Part shown: piece after piece, positions 33,120-42,090 of the stretch
Position numbering within the stretch: the stretch's first letter is position 1
Layout of the letters: each line of letters opens with the position of its first letter
Assembly (NCBI RefSeq): GCF_035013185.1
Contig: NZ_JAYGJO010000018.1
Coordinates: 41,648-105,647, forward strand
Origin: Acerihabitans sp035013185
Lineage (GTDB): Bacteria; Pseudomonadota; Gammaproteobacteria; Enterobacterales; Enterobacteriaceae
Direction of reading: 5' to 3'
DNA length: 64,000 nt
The notes under the pieces: model-generated
Seen by the model: only the letters and a program-made list of their open reading frames with translations
Told to the model about the DNA's origin: nothing
The model's database searches: none
Made by a program: the position numbers and the translations under genes

Positions 33120-34907
33120 TTATGGCTGATGAGGAATAAATAGCGCCACTTCGGTGCCGCCTGGACCACCTTGTATTGTTAAGCGCAGTCCGAGTTTCTC
33201 GGCCCGGGCATGCATCCCCGACAGCCCCCGCGAGCTGGGTCTGATGGTTCCTGGCAAGATGCCGTGGCCGTCATCCGTTATCCGTATGGTGACTCCGCTA
33301 TCGTCTGGTCGCACCCCGATGTGAATATGTGTGGGCTGCGCATGTTGAAGGGCGTTATTGATGGCTTCTTGCACGATCCGCAGAATTGACAGGGCGGAAG
33401 CGGGGGTCAAATAGGGTAACGGGGGAATAGGAATCACGTCCCATTCCAGGGTGATCCCCAAGGATTGCAGGCGGGGTTGCAACCGAAAGCGTAGATTTCC
33501 CAATAGCGGTAATAGGTCGTGTTCGGTTAAATCCAGTGAGTCGATAATTAAGCGTAAATCCTGCAGGGACTCTTCAATATGACGTGCCAGTTCCTCCCGA
33601 CAATAATCCTTGCTGCGAGCCAAGCGCAGTGCAGTGATCAACTGGGCGCCCATCCCATCATGCATATCTTGTAAAATGCGTGCACGTTCGGCGAGGATGG
33701 CGTCCTGCATCTCCAATTGGCTAAGTTTCCGGTCGATAATAAATCGCTCGACAAAAAAATAGGCCAAAACGATACAAAACGGCAATGCGCCAGCAAAATT
33801 CCAGCGAAAGCTGTCCCAGGGCAACTCATCCATGATAATGAGGTAGGACTGGCACACCGTAATCGTCCACAACAGTGCCGTCAGCGACAATGCGGTGTAT
33901 TTCAACGAGTGTTGCCGCCAACCAAGATGCAATAACAGGCCAATGGGGACGAGTCGCAGCAAAACATGGGGCCAGGTGAGCAGCCAAATCTGATCCGTTG
34001 GCACACCGAACAGCATTATGAGGGCGCTGACGGTTAAGGTGAGCATGGTCAAGCCGTGAAGCACCGGTTCAAACCAAGGCAATCTGGCACCGGAAAGCCG
34101 GTATCCGGCGAGACACAAGACCCAATTTAGGAGGGTGGCGGACATCATCCGTAATGCCTCTTGGGTCCCCAAAGCAACGGTCAAATCGGCAAGATAGAAC
34201 AAGAGAATAATAAGACAGAATAACAACGCAAACTTAATAATTAACAGCCGACGTTGTCGCCACGTATAGGCCACTAAAAAACATAAAGAGCCTGAAATTA
34301 GAAAAAAGATAGCATAACGCGCCACATCTTGGGCTAAATATCGGTTAAACCACTGAGTATATAACGGAATAGCTGAACCCAGATGGATCACCGACAGCCC
34401 GCTGCGTTGCGCACGATCGCCTTGTATCTTGATAAACAGCTGGTTGTCACCGATATGAAATAACCCTGATGGCAGCACTAAATAGAGTGGAGCATCATTC
34501 ATGGGGATAACGTCAATACCACGGCCGCGGTTAAAGCGTACGCCAGGGTTAAGTAATGAGCCGTTCAGCCAGACTTCCCCCGCCACCGAAAGATGTGGTA
34601 CATAAAGTGCCAGGGGTTGCCTGGGAATGTTGTTTAAACAAAAATGCAGCCGATACCAGGCAAAACCGCTAAAACCGGGAATTCGTCGCCGCCAACTATC
34701 CGGTAGCGCCACGCTGAGGCCGGCTTGTCTGGGCGGTCTATCCTGATTGGAAAAAATAAATTCGGCGTGATCGAGCAACCGGGTATTGTCAGGGGGCAAG
34801 ATCACATCGGGTAGGGGATGAGCCGAGCATGGCGAGGCTGATAATAGCAGCCAGAACACGGTGGCTAAGCACCAGCCAAATCGCGATGGCGGTGTGTCTG
34901 TTTGCAT
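33120..34907 (-). CDS. Multi-pass sensor histidine kinase, 7TMR-DISM/HisKA_3 type
   Basis: 595 residues. Signal peptide about 1-29 (LLSASPCSA). An extracellular beta-sandwich-like domain (about 30-190) has the pattern FAWYRLHFCLNN, LALYVPHLSVAGEVWLNG, as in 7TMR-DISM carbohydrate-binding-like sensors. Seven or so helices span about 193-390. HisKA_3 dimerisation box ERARILQDMHDGMGAQL with phosphoacceptor His416, then an ATPase domain with IVQEAINNALQHAQ and DDGHGI. NarX/UhpB-like kinases signal to LuxR-type regulators, and one overlaps directly upstream. The ligand is unknown. It is not a known enteric system I can name. Confidence 0.85.
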   Translation of the reverse strand: MQTDTPPSRFGWCLATVFWLLLSASPCSAHPLPDVILPPDNTRLLDHAEFIFSNQDRPPRQAGLSVALPDSWRRRIPGFSGFAWYRLHFCLNNIPRQPLALYVPHLSVAGEVWLNGSLLNPGVRFNRGRGIDVIPMNDAPLYLVLPSGLFHIGDNQLFIKIQGDRAQRSGLSVIHLGSAIPLYTQWFNRYLAQDVARYAIFFLISGSLCFLVAYTWRQRRLLIIKFALLFCLIILLFYLADLTVALGTQEALRMMSATLLNWVLCLAGYRLSGARLPWFEPVLHGLTMLTLTVSALIMLFGVPTDQIWLLTWPHVLLRLVPIGLLLHLGWRQHSLKYTALSLTALLWTITVCQSYLIIMDELPWDSFRWNFAGALPFCIVLAYFFVERFIIDRKLSQLEMQDAILAERARILQDMHDGMGAQLITALRLARSKDYCREELARHIEESLQDLRLIIDSLDLTEHDLLPLLGNLRFRLQPRLQSLGITLEWDVIPIPPLPYLTPASALSILRIVQEAINNALQHAQPTHIHIGVRPDDSGVTIRITDDGHGILPGTIRPSSRGLSGMHARAEKLGLRLTIQGGPGGTEVALFIPHQP

Positions 34908-35557
34908 TAAAGCAAACCCTGCTGCTTGGCCTGAATGATGGCCGCCACACGATTATGCACTGCCAGTTTACTGTAAATATTTTTAATATGGGTGGATATG
35001 GTGTGAGTTGAGAGCGTTAACCTGCGTGCTGATTCAGCTACGGTAAAACCCTGTGAAATAAGTTTAAGGATATCTATTTCGCGTGTGGTGAGGATCTGCG
35101 CCTTGGCGGCGGCAGTCAATTTCTCCGCCGGTCCCAAACGTTTTAACAAATGTTTGGCGATTTGCGGTGATAATGGTGCACCTCCGTCATGCACCAACTC
35201 CACTGCCCGTGAGAACTCCTCTATGGAGGTGTCTTTGAGCAAATATCCCCGAGCCCCTGCTTCGATAGCACGAATCACATGGGCCTCATCGCCAAAGATG
35301 GTGGCGACCAGAACCGCCGTGGGGTAACCGCGTTGTTGCAATGATGTGATCAGATCAACACCATCCCCGTCGCGCAAACCTAAGTCGACAATTGCCACAT
35401 CGGGTATGGTGTGACGTAACACTATCCAAGCATCAGCCAGGGTAGCCACACTGCCGACCAGGCTAAGTTTGCTATGGGATGCCACCATGGTTTCAAATTC
35501 CAGGCGCATGACTTCATCGTCTTCAACCAGTAACACCTTAATGCTGGTAGTCTTCAT
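34907..35557 (-). CDS. NarL/FixJ-family response regulator
   Basis: 216 residues. Receiver domain with acidic pair VEDDE (11-15), phosphoacceptor Asp58 in VAIVDLGLRDGDG, and Lys in GYLLKDTSIEEF. The C-terminal LuxR-type helix-turn-helix shows LTTREIDILKLISQGFTVAE and LSTHTISTHIKNIYSKLAVH. Its stop overlaps the kinase start by one base, so the two are translated together. A GGCTCTGT-AA-ACAGAGCC inverted repeat 24 bases upstream of the ATG could be an autoregulatory operator or a 5' hairpin. Confidence 0.9.
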   Translation of the reverse strand: MKTTSIKVLLVEDDEVMRLEFETMVASHSKLSLVGSVATLADAWIVLRHTIPDVAIVDLGLRDGDGVDLITSLQQRGYPTAVLVATIFGDEAHVIRAIEAGARGYLLKDTSIEEFSRAVELVHDGGAPLSPQIAKHLLKRLGPAEKLTAAAKAQILTTREIDILKLISQGFTVAESARRLTLSTHTISTHIKNIYSKLAVHNRVAAIIQAKQQGLL

Positions 35558-35580
35558 TATTTCTATGACGCCGAGGTAGT

Positions 35581-35598
35581 GGCTCTGTAAACAGAGCC
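35581..35598. promoter_or_regulatory. Inverted repeat in the leader of the two-component operon
   Basis: GGCTCTGT (35581-35588) and ACAGAGCC (35591-35598) are perfect 8-base arms with a 2-base gap, 24 bases before the regulator ATG at 35557. Spacing this tight favours a DNA binding site over an RNA hairpin. Confidence 0.45.
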
Positions 35599-35988
35599 AA
35601 AGTCTACATAATGGCTCAGGCGGTTAGGCACCACCGAACAGGATTTTATTGTGGGTTAACGATTAAATTAGCTGATATTCAGTTTTGCATTTTATCAACG
35701 AATTGGGAAGTGCTGCCGAAAAAGAGCCCGGCTTTTTTGGAAACCTCACCCAGCAGAGCATTGACCTGCGGGTTATTATTTCATTTTAAATACGATTTTT
35801 CTTACTCGATCCAGTGTGTCGGTCACAATACCTGCCAGTTGCGTCCTATTTATTCTTTTGGTGGCTATTCTTTTGCCGGCCTATGCATGCTTTTTGACTT
35901 TCTTATTCAGTTTTTTTGATTAGATACGCCGGGCAATGTCGGTTAAATTAACACTACAATTTACCTGATATCATAGAAGATTGATCTT
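35599..35988. other. Intergenic region between the regulator and the DoxX gene
   Basis: About 390 bases between divergent genes with no convincing gene. A plus-strand frame at 35611-35919 has no ribosome site and no family resemblance. It presumably holds two divergent promoters. Confidence 0.45.
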
Positions 35989-36411
35989 ATGCTTACTGCA
36001 ATTAATAATGGATTTTCTCGGTTCGTGGACGGACAGGATGCGGGTAAGCTGCTGTTGCGCTTGACCTTTGGTATCCTAATGTTGTTCCATGGTTATGCAA
36101 AAACCCAACATGGTGTCAGCTGGATTGTTGATCTGCTGCAAAGTCATGGGCTGCCTGGATTTATTGCGTACGGCGCGTTTATTGGCGAAATTGTCGCGCC
36201 TATTATGATTATCGTCGGTTTTATGACCCGTTTTGCAGGATTGGTTTTTGCCTTTAATTTGTTGGTGGCCACGTTATTGGTGGGTATGGGACATTTTTAT
36301 ACGCTGACCGAGGTGGGCGCTTGGGCGTTGGAAACGGAAGCACTGTATTTCTTTGGCGGCCTTATTATTATGCTGGTGGGGCCGGGTAAATATGCCATGA
36401 TGAAAAACTGA
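35989..36411 (+). CDS. DoxX-family membrane protein
   Basis: 140 residues with four predicted helices: about 24-42 (LLLRLTFGILMLFHGYAKT), 56-75 (GFIAYGAFIGEIVAPIMIIV), 80-100 and 117-134. The pattern GFMTRFAGLVFAFNLLVAT and a conserved HGYAK are typical of DoxX. Family members are linked to quinone-related redox or thiol stress; no specific reaction is established. It stands alone, converging with ppk. Confidence 0.85.
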   Translation: MLTAINNGFSRFVDGQDAGKLLLRLTFGILMLFHGYAKTQHGVSWIVDLLQSHGLPGFIAYGAFIGEIVAPIMIIVGFMTRFAGLVFAFNLLVATLLVGMGHFYTLTEVGAWALETEALYFFGGLIIMLVGPGKYAMMKN

Positions 36412-36495
36412 ATATAAGGTTTGCGCAGTGGAATAACAAAAGAATGTTATTCCATTGTGTTTTTTACCGATATCAGGATCACCTCGCAGGGTTTT

Positions 36496-38556
36496 TCAAT
36501 TATCAGCCCACTCAGCCTTTTGCAGGTAATGGTAAACCGCATTCTGGCCACGCACCTTACGACGTCGTACACTCTTGACATAACAATTACTCATTTCCTT
36601 ATCAAGAATGCGCGCTTTTACCGTGTCGTTAAACAGCAGGTCGAGAGTATCATTCACCTGGCGGCGTACCGCGTCACTGAGAAGCTCCACACCGACTTCG
36701 ATACGGTTATCAATATTGCGGGTCATCCAGTCGGCTGAGGAAATGAATATCCGGGGGATGCCGCGGTTATGGAATTGATAGACCCGGTCATGTTCCAGAA
36801 AACGATCGAGGATGCTGATAACCTGGATATTCTCGCTGATATCCGGCAAGCCTGGCGCCAAGGTACACATGCCGCGCACCAACAGATTAACGGGCACACC
36901 GGCGGCAGAGGCGGCGTACAGTCGCTCTATCAGTCCGGTGTCCACCAGATTGTTGATTTTAAGCCTGATCCCCGAGGGTTGGCCGGCGGAGGCGGCGGTT
37001 ATTTCAGCATCGATGAGCTTATACAACCGGGCGCGTGCATTTAACGGCGAAACGATCAGCCAGTGAAACTTCACCGGTCGGTAGGGGTTTTCGATAAAAC
37101 TGAATACTTGACGCACTTCGTTGGTGATGCGTTCATCTTTGGTGAGCAGCGCATAATCGGTATACAGCCCGGCGGTGCTTTCATTAAAATTGCCGGTACC
37201 TAAATGGGCATAACGCACCAGTTTGCCGGCTTCAAGACGACTGATCAGAAATAGTTTGGAATGAATTTTCAGTCCAGGTACCGAAAAAATAACCTGTACA
37301 CCCGCATTTTTCAGCCGGCGCGACCATTCCAGGTTGGCCTCTTCGTCAAAACGGGCCTGAAGTTCCACCACCACCGTGACCTTTTTACCGTTGCTGGCCG
37401 CATGGATCATGGCGTCCATGACCCGCGATTGCCGTGCTACCCGGTAAATATTGATCCTGATGGTCACCACCAAGGGATCAAACGAGGCATGACGCAGGAT
37501 CTCAAGCGTGTGCTCAAAGGTATGGTAAGGATAATAAAGCAGAATATCCCGCACGCTAATGGCATCGAACAGATTGCGATAACCGGTGAGATGCGGGTGT
37601 TGCAACGGCGGCATTGGCGGATTGAGCAGATTTTTTCTGCCCATAGCAGGAAAACGGATGAAATCACGAAAATTATGATAGCGTCCCCCGGCAATCACCG
37701 AGTCGTAATCCTCAATGCCTAGTTTGTTATAAAGCATGGTCAGCATGTCTGGCGGCATATCGCGCTGATAGGTCAAACGCACCGGCTCGGCCTTGAGACG
37801 CTGCCTGAGCCCGGAAGACATCATCTCGGGCAGGCTGGTGTCGGTCTCCATGGACAGATCGAATTCAGCATCCCGCGTCATTTTCATCGAACAGGCCTGA
37901 ATAGTGTCGTAATCGAAGAAAACGCCGAAAATATCATCCAGACACAGGCGCATCACATTATCCAGCAGGATAAGCGGCTTGCGGCGCCGTGAACCGGCAT
38001 CTGCCGGCAAGGGGATAAAGCGCGACGTCTTATCGGACGGGATTTCCAACATGGCATAACGTACCCCGGTACCCTTGACCATTTCCACGACCAGGTAGGT
38101 ATACTCATCGCGCAGAAAGGTGACCAGGCTGGTATCTGGCTCAATGAGAATAGGGAAGATGAGTGTGCGCAGCGACTGGCGAAAATAGTTTTTAATCCAA
38201 TCACGCTGCGATTCGGAAATTTGCTGCTCATTGAGAAGGAATATCTGATTTCGTGCCAATTCACGCAGCAGGTCATTATACAAGGCGTCAAATTTTTCAT
38301 TGGTTTGTCTGATACGTTGCTGCACCTCGTTCAACAGCCAGGTATCGGCATCACCTCCCAGCGCTTCACTGATGAGCCGCCGACGCCGCAGATCGGCAAA
38401 GCGGACCTTATAAAACTCATCACGGTTACTGGAGTAAATACCTAAAAAGCGGATACGTTCTACCAGTGGGTTTCGGGGGTCCTCTGCTTCCTGCAATACC
38501 CGTTCATTAAAGGTAAGCCAGCTCAGTTCCTTGTCCATATGAAAAATAGGCGACAC
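36496..38556 (-). CDS. ppk: Polyphosphate kinase 1
   Basis: Membrane-associated enzyme that builds polyphosphate from ATP. 686 residues (E. coli 688). N-terminal KELSWLTFNERVLQEAEDP, head domain, and the two phospholipase-D-like domains with the autophosphorylated His in LKIHSKLFLISR and the second in LEHDRVYQF; MTRDAEFDLS and SSADWMTRNIDNRIEV are conserved. The start is GTG at 38556 (MSPIFHMDKELSW), with AAGGAG at 38562-38567 five bases before it. The longer frame to 38616 lies upstream of that ribosome site. In E. coli ppx follows in the same operon; here a DoxX gene converges instead. Confidence 0.95.
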   Translation of the reverse strand: MSPIFHMDKELSWLTFNERVLQEAEDPRNPLVERIRFLGIYSSNRDEFYKVRFADLRRRRLISEALGGDADTWLLNEVQQRIRQTNEKFDALYNDLLRELARNQIFLLNEQQISESQRDWIKNYFRQSLRTLIFPILIEPDTSLVTFLRDEYTYLVVEMVKGTGVRYAMLEIPSDKTSRFIPLPADAGSRRRKPLILLDNVMRLCLDDIFGVFFDYDTIQACSMKMTRDAEFDLSMETDTSLPEMMSSGLRQRLKAEPVRLTYQRDMPPDMLTMLYNKLGIEDYDSVIAGGRYHNFRDFIRFPAMGRKNLLNPPMPPLQHPHLTGYRNLFDAISVRDILLYYPYHTFEHTLEILRHASFDPLVVTIRINIYRVARQSRVMDAMIHAASNGKKVTVVVELQARFDEEANLEWSRRLKNAGVQVIFSVPGLKIHSKLFLISRLEAGKLVRYAHLGTGNFNESTAGLYTDYALLTKDERITNEVRQVFSFIENPYRPVKFHWLIVSPLNARARLYKLIDAEITAASAGQPSGIRLKINNLVDTGLIERLYAASAAGVPVNLLVRGMCTLAPGLPDISENIQVISILDRFLEHDRVYQFHNRGIPRIFISSADWMTRNIDNRIEVGVELLSDAVRRQVNDTLDLLFNDTVKARILDKEMSNCYVKSVRRRKVRGQNAVYHYLQKAEWADN

Positions 38557-39026
38557 GACAACTCCTTGTGATAACAGTCGATAATGACCGCTTATTATGA
38601 GATTTGTTGATGACAATTATTCGCGTCTTGGTTTTTTTGTACATAACGTTGCGAAATTTTTTCCGTCAGGTGCTCGGTCGTGACGGTATACACCAGTTTT
38701 GGCGCGAAAGCGGTTTTTATGCTTCATCTTCATATGGGGGGCGAATGGCGTTTCGCCGGATAAACCGCGAAGGGGTATTTTACGAGTATTGTAACCGCGG
38801 TTTTCGTGCCGGGATCACTTTATTGTTGATGGCTGAATAAGTGTTGTGCAACGCCACTGTACGGACTGGAAAGGTTTGGCGCCGCCGCTTATCGCGTTGT
38901 CCTGGACCTGCGGAAAAAGCGGCGCAATGAACGGATCCTGGTCTTACCTCCTGGCCAGGACCGGTCTGTGTGATGGTGGTAATTGCGGCTTGCCGATTCT
39001 CTTATCGAACAGACCACCTATTGCGC
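38557..39026. other. Intergenic region between ppk and the permease gene
   Basis: About 470 bases. Two plus-strand frames (38604-38840 and 38846-39070) have no ribosome site or recognisable content, and the second runs into the permease gene antisense. I see no gene here. Confidence 0.5.
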
Positions 39027-40193
39027 TTAGCCATGGTGGTGTGTTTCCCCATGTTGTTGCTTATTATTAGGTTTATTCATCATCTTCATCATGGCCGGCC
39101 CACCACTTTTCAGAAATACAACGATAAGTATCAGTGAAATCAGAAAGAAAATGATATTCAATACGGCAGTATAATTGAGTTCAAAATTAACCTGGGTTAT
39201 CGACATATCACGCTGCTGGGGTATCATTCCTAAAAGGGAAAAAATGATCTGCACCAGTGCGCCGGCTCCGACCATGGCGATATAAAAAATCGCAAACAAA
39301 TAAGCAGCCATTTTTGCGCCATAATACTTACGATAAATATTAATAATTGGAGGGATAATCAGATCTGCAAATATAAAAGCGGCCACACCGCCGAAACTTA
39401 ACCCACTATGCCATAGGATGACCGCCAAGGGGATGTTGCCGATGGAGCAGGTAAAGGAAATAATGGCGATTAAAGGACCCAATAAGATACCCCAAACGAC
39501 AGCAAGCGTTGGGTGTCCGAGTAAAAAAAGTGATGACCAGAAATCTTTCGGTACCCAAGCGCCCAACATGCCGGCAATCAGTAATCCGACACCGATATCT
39601 TTCCATAGCATGGACCAGTTCATCACAAAATAATGGCTGATGGCGGTCCAGCCTTTAGGTGATAATAACCGTTCCTTCCAGCCCCCTTCACGCTGACCCA
39701 TAGACATGGCGGCATGGCCGTCCATGGGGCCGCTAACATCGCTTTCCGCGTGGTGGATGGCCTGCTTTTTCAGGCCCTTTCCCGGAAAGGTATGAAATAA
39801 CGCGACAATGATGGCAACCATAATAAAGCTTCCGACAAACTCAGCCACCGCAAATTGCCAGGACAAAAGTAGCCACATTAATATCATCAACTCTAACACT
39901 AGATTGGTCGCCGCCAGTTGAAACACCATAGCAGATACAAAATCGCCACCCTTACGTACGATAGAACGGGCCATCGCTACAGCAGCATAGGAACACGAAG
40001 ACGAGATGGCCCCCAGGGACATGGCCTTCAATAACGAGGTGACCCGTGAATCGGGTAACAGCTTGGACATTTGGTTTTTCGATATAGCGACTTCAATGAT
40101 TGCTGAAAACAGGAAGCCCAGAGAAAGACCCCAAAATATACTCCACAGCATATACAAAGACATACTCATAGCATGCCAAATTTGGTTCACCAT
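39027..40193 (-). CDS. YraQ/DUF318-family permease
   Basis: 388-residue inner-membrane protein with about nine helices. Two inverted halves each carry the family motif: LGAISSSCSYAAVAMARSI (first half) and ISFTCSIGNIPLAVILWHSG (second half). A hydrophilic loop with HHAESDVSGPMDGHAAMS separates them. The C-terminus is rich in Met, Lys and His (MKMMNKPNNKQQHGETHHHG), suggesting metal contact. The family includes ArsP-type organoarsenical exporters, but many members have no known substrate. ATG 40193 (MVNQIWHAMSMSLYMLW) was preferred to the frame start at 40241, which adds a polar segment. Confidence 0.82.
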   Translation of the reverse strand: MVNQIWHAMSMSLYMLWSIFWGLSLGFLFSAIIEVAISKNQMSKLLPDSRVTSLLKAMSLGAISSSCSYAAVAMARSIVRKGGDFVSAMVFQLAATNLVLELMILMWLLLSWQFAVAEFVGSFIMVAIIVALFHTFPGKGLKKQAIHHAESDVSGPMDGHAAMSMGQREGGWKERLLSPKGWTAISHYFVMNWSMLWKDIGVGLLIAGMLGAWVPKDFWSSLFLLGHPTLAVVWGILLGPLIAIISFTCSIGNIPLAVILWHSGLSFGGVAAFIFADLIIPPIINIYRKYYGAKMAAYLFAIFYIAMVGAGALVQIIFSLLGMIPQQRDMSITQVNFELNYTAVLNIIFFLISLILIVVFLKSGGPAMMKMMNKPNNKQQHGETHHHG

Positions 40194-40241
40194 AAACAGG
40201 GCCCCTTTGTTGATATATTTAAAACGAACGTTGATCGGCAA

Positions 40242-40518
40242 TATACTGCAATATTGAAACTGATGTTGGTCGTAGTCTTTTTTTTAGTCTTTAATCGCCA
40301 TGAGTATAATAATTAACCATGTCTGCATATGACACGATGATATTTGGCTACTATTAATTAATCACGTAACCCTTAACTTTAGGCTAAGCATCATTTAAGG
40401 ATAATCTATGAATTTCATTGAGTCGACTATTTGGGCGTTTTTTTTCGATCGACTGGTAATGTCTTACCTGCGGGGGATGTCAATCTGTCATCAGTGAGTG
40501 AAAGACAGCGCCAGGAAT
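40242..40518. other. Intergenic region upstream of the permease gene
   Basis: About 277 AT-rich bases between the permease gene and the amino-acid transporter operon, with no gene. The permease promoter should lie here, but no clear -35/-10 pair could be picked. Confidence 0.4.
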
Positions 40519-40539
40519 AAAAAAGCCGTCATCGACGGC
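40519..40539 (-). terminator. Rho-independent terminator of the amino-acid ABC operon
   Basis: Read on the minus strand, GCCGTC and GACGGC form a 6-base stem with a 3-base loop followed by TTTTTT. It lies 56 bases past the last gene of the operon. Confidence 0.8.
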
Positions 40540-40551
40540 ACAGCGTGAGTC

Positions 40552-40583
40552 CCCCTTCAGGGTATGGTGTTACCCTGAAGGGG
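40552..40583. terminator. Strong stem-loop just after the amino-acid ABC operon
   Basis: CCCCTTCAGGGTA (40552-40564) pairs perfectly over 13 bases with TACCCTGAAGGGG (40571-40583) around a 6-base loop. It starts 12 bases after the last stop codon, before the T-run terminator at 40519-40539. It may protect the mRNA 3' end. Confidence 0.6.
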
Positions 40584-40594
40584 CAGGGGATCAA

Positions 40595-41278
40595 CTAGAC
40601 GAGTTTATGGGTACCCCATTTGCCGGCGAGTGCCGATAGGCCATAACAAAGCAGATAATAGATCACGCCAATAAACACAAAAATTTCAGTAGAATAAATT
40701 TGCTCGCGATTATTAACCTGGCTGGCGACGGTCGTTAATTCAGGCACGTTGACAATAAAAGCCAACGAGGTATCTTTTATCAACGCCACCATCAAACCGA
40801 TATAAGAGGGCCGGATGTTTGGCATCGCCTGGGGCAATAATACCCAGCGCAGAATTTGCCATTCACCCATACCTGACGCGAGGGCCGCGTCTTTTTGCCC
40901 GTCCGGCAGGGCATTCAGCCCGGCAAGCGTCGTATGCATCACCGCCGCCGAGGTAAACCACGCCAGGGCCAGGATCACCGTCAGCGGGCCGGGCACCGAA
41001 GCGCCCAACACGATAGGCATAAGAAAAAACATCCAGAAAATCACTAAAATCAGCGGAATACCACGGATAAACTCGGCCCAGATAAATAACACCCGGCGTG
41101 GCCAGCCGGGATAACGCCAGGCCAGACAGGCCAGGATCACACCTACCGCCAGCGCCAGTACGCCGCTGGAAACCGCCATGATAAGCGTCAATAATACACC
41201 TCCTGGCTGACCGTCGGCCAAACGCCCCCATAACAGGTAGGTTAGATTATTCAGGATGACATCTATATTAAAGGTCAT
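40595..41278 (-). CDS. Polar amino-acid ABC permease, second subunit (GltK-like)
   Basis: 227-residue inner-membrane permease of the His/Glu/Gln/Arg/opine family. Four to five helices; the EAA-like loop DGQKDAALASGMGEWQILRWVLLPQAM near residues 125-151 contacts the ATPase. It resembles GltK of the glutamate/aspartate importer, and the four-gene order matches gltIJKL. The ATG overlaps the preceding permease by 4 bases. Exact substrate is uncertain because GltK, GlnP and HisQ types differ little. Confidence 0.85.
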   Translation of the reverse strand: MTFNIDVILNNLTYLLWGRLADGQPGGVLLTLIMAVSSGVLALAVGVILACLAWRYPGWPRRVLFIWAEFIRGIPLILVIFWMFFLMPIVLGASVPGPLTVILALAWFTSAAVMHTTLAGLNALPDGQKDAALASGMGEWQILRWVLLPQAMPNIRPSYIGLMVALIKDTSLAFIVNVPELTTVASQVNNREQIYSTEIFVFIGVIYYLLCYGLSALAGKWGTHKLV

Positions 41279-42090
41279 GGAGCACCTCTTTTATTGCTAT
41301 CTGTGCCGGAGCTGAACACCGCGTGGGTCACCTCTTGCATGGGCGCCAATCGTGGCCGGTTGCGGTCCGGGCGTTTGGGGCCCAGCAATAGCATCAGTGA
41401 CCCCATCAGTAATCCCAACAGTAAATATAACCCGCTCCCGATGGCAAAGGCTTCCAGTGCGTGGGCATTGTAGCTTTCCACATGGCCAATCTGGTAGGTC
41501 AGCTCGGCAAAACTGATGCCGCTGGCCAGAGAGGAGAGTTTCATCAGATTTAGGTATTGTCCCACCAGCGGCTGCCAGGCGTTAATCAGGCCTTGGGGCA
41601 ATAACACGTGGCGTAAAATCTGCCATGGATGTAAACCCTGTGAAAGCGCGGCTTCGGTTTGCCCGCTCGGTACTGAATTTAATCCGGCCTGGATTTCTTC
41701 GATTAAAAATGCCGCACTAAACCATGCCAATCCCCAACTAGCACAAAGAAATTCCGGTGCCAGCCAGGCAACATCACCGGGCAATATCGCCCAAAGATGG
41801 ATGTCGCCAATATAAAAACGCCAACTCTGCGGCAGAATGCGCCAAGCAGCAAAATACCAGAACAGCAGTTGCACCAGCAATGGTGTGTTACGGAATATCG
41901 AAATGTAGAGGGACACCAGGCCGCGGCCCAGCCGACCTGGTGTCAGACGTAGGCTCAGCATCAGTAAAGTGACCAGAGTCGCCAGAATACTGCCGATCAA
42001 TGTGATATAAAGCGTTGCCAAAAAACCTGAAATAATCCAGTGCAATGGCTGACCGGTCAGTACGCCGGCCCAATCCAAATGCCAGGCCAT
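41275..42090 (-). CDS. Polar amino-acid ABC permease, first subunit (GltJ-like)
   Basis: 271 residues with N-terminal helix about 19-45 (ISGFLATLYITLIGSILATL), SIFRNTPLLVQLLFWYFAAW, and the EAA-like loop SGQTEAALSQGLHPWQILRHVLLPQ. A polar C-terminal tail follows the last helix. GltJ-type permeases share this length and order. Its start overlaps the ATPase stop by one base and its stop overlaps the next permease by 4, indicating tight coupling. Confidence 0.85.
   Translation of the reverse strand: MAWHLDWAGVLTGQPLHWIISGFLATLYITLIGSILATLVTLLMLSLRLTPGRLGRGLVSLYISIFRNTPLLVQLLFWYFAAWRILPQSWRFYIGDIHLWAILPGDVAWLAPEFLCASWGLAWFSAAFLIEEIQAGLNSVPSGQTEAALSQGLHPWQILRHVLLPQGLINAWQPLVGQYLNLMKLSSLASGISFAELTYQIGHVESYNAHALEAFAIGSGLYLLLGLLMGSLMLLLGPKRPDRNRPRLAPMQEVTHAVFSSGTDSNKRGAP

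Noticed and set aside
38604..38840. 78-residue plus-strand frame upstream of ppk
   Set aside because: No ribosome site and no recognisable domain; it overlaps the ppk leader.
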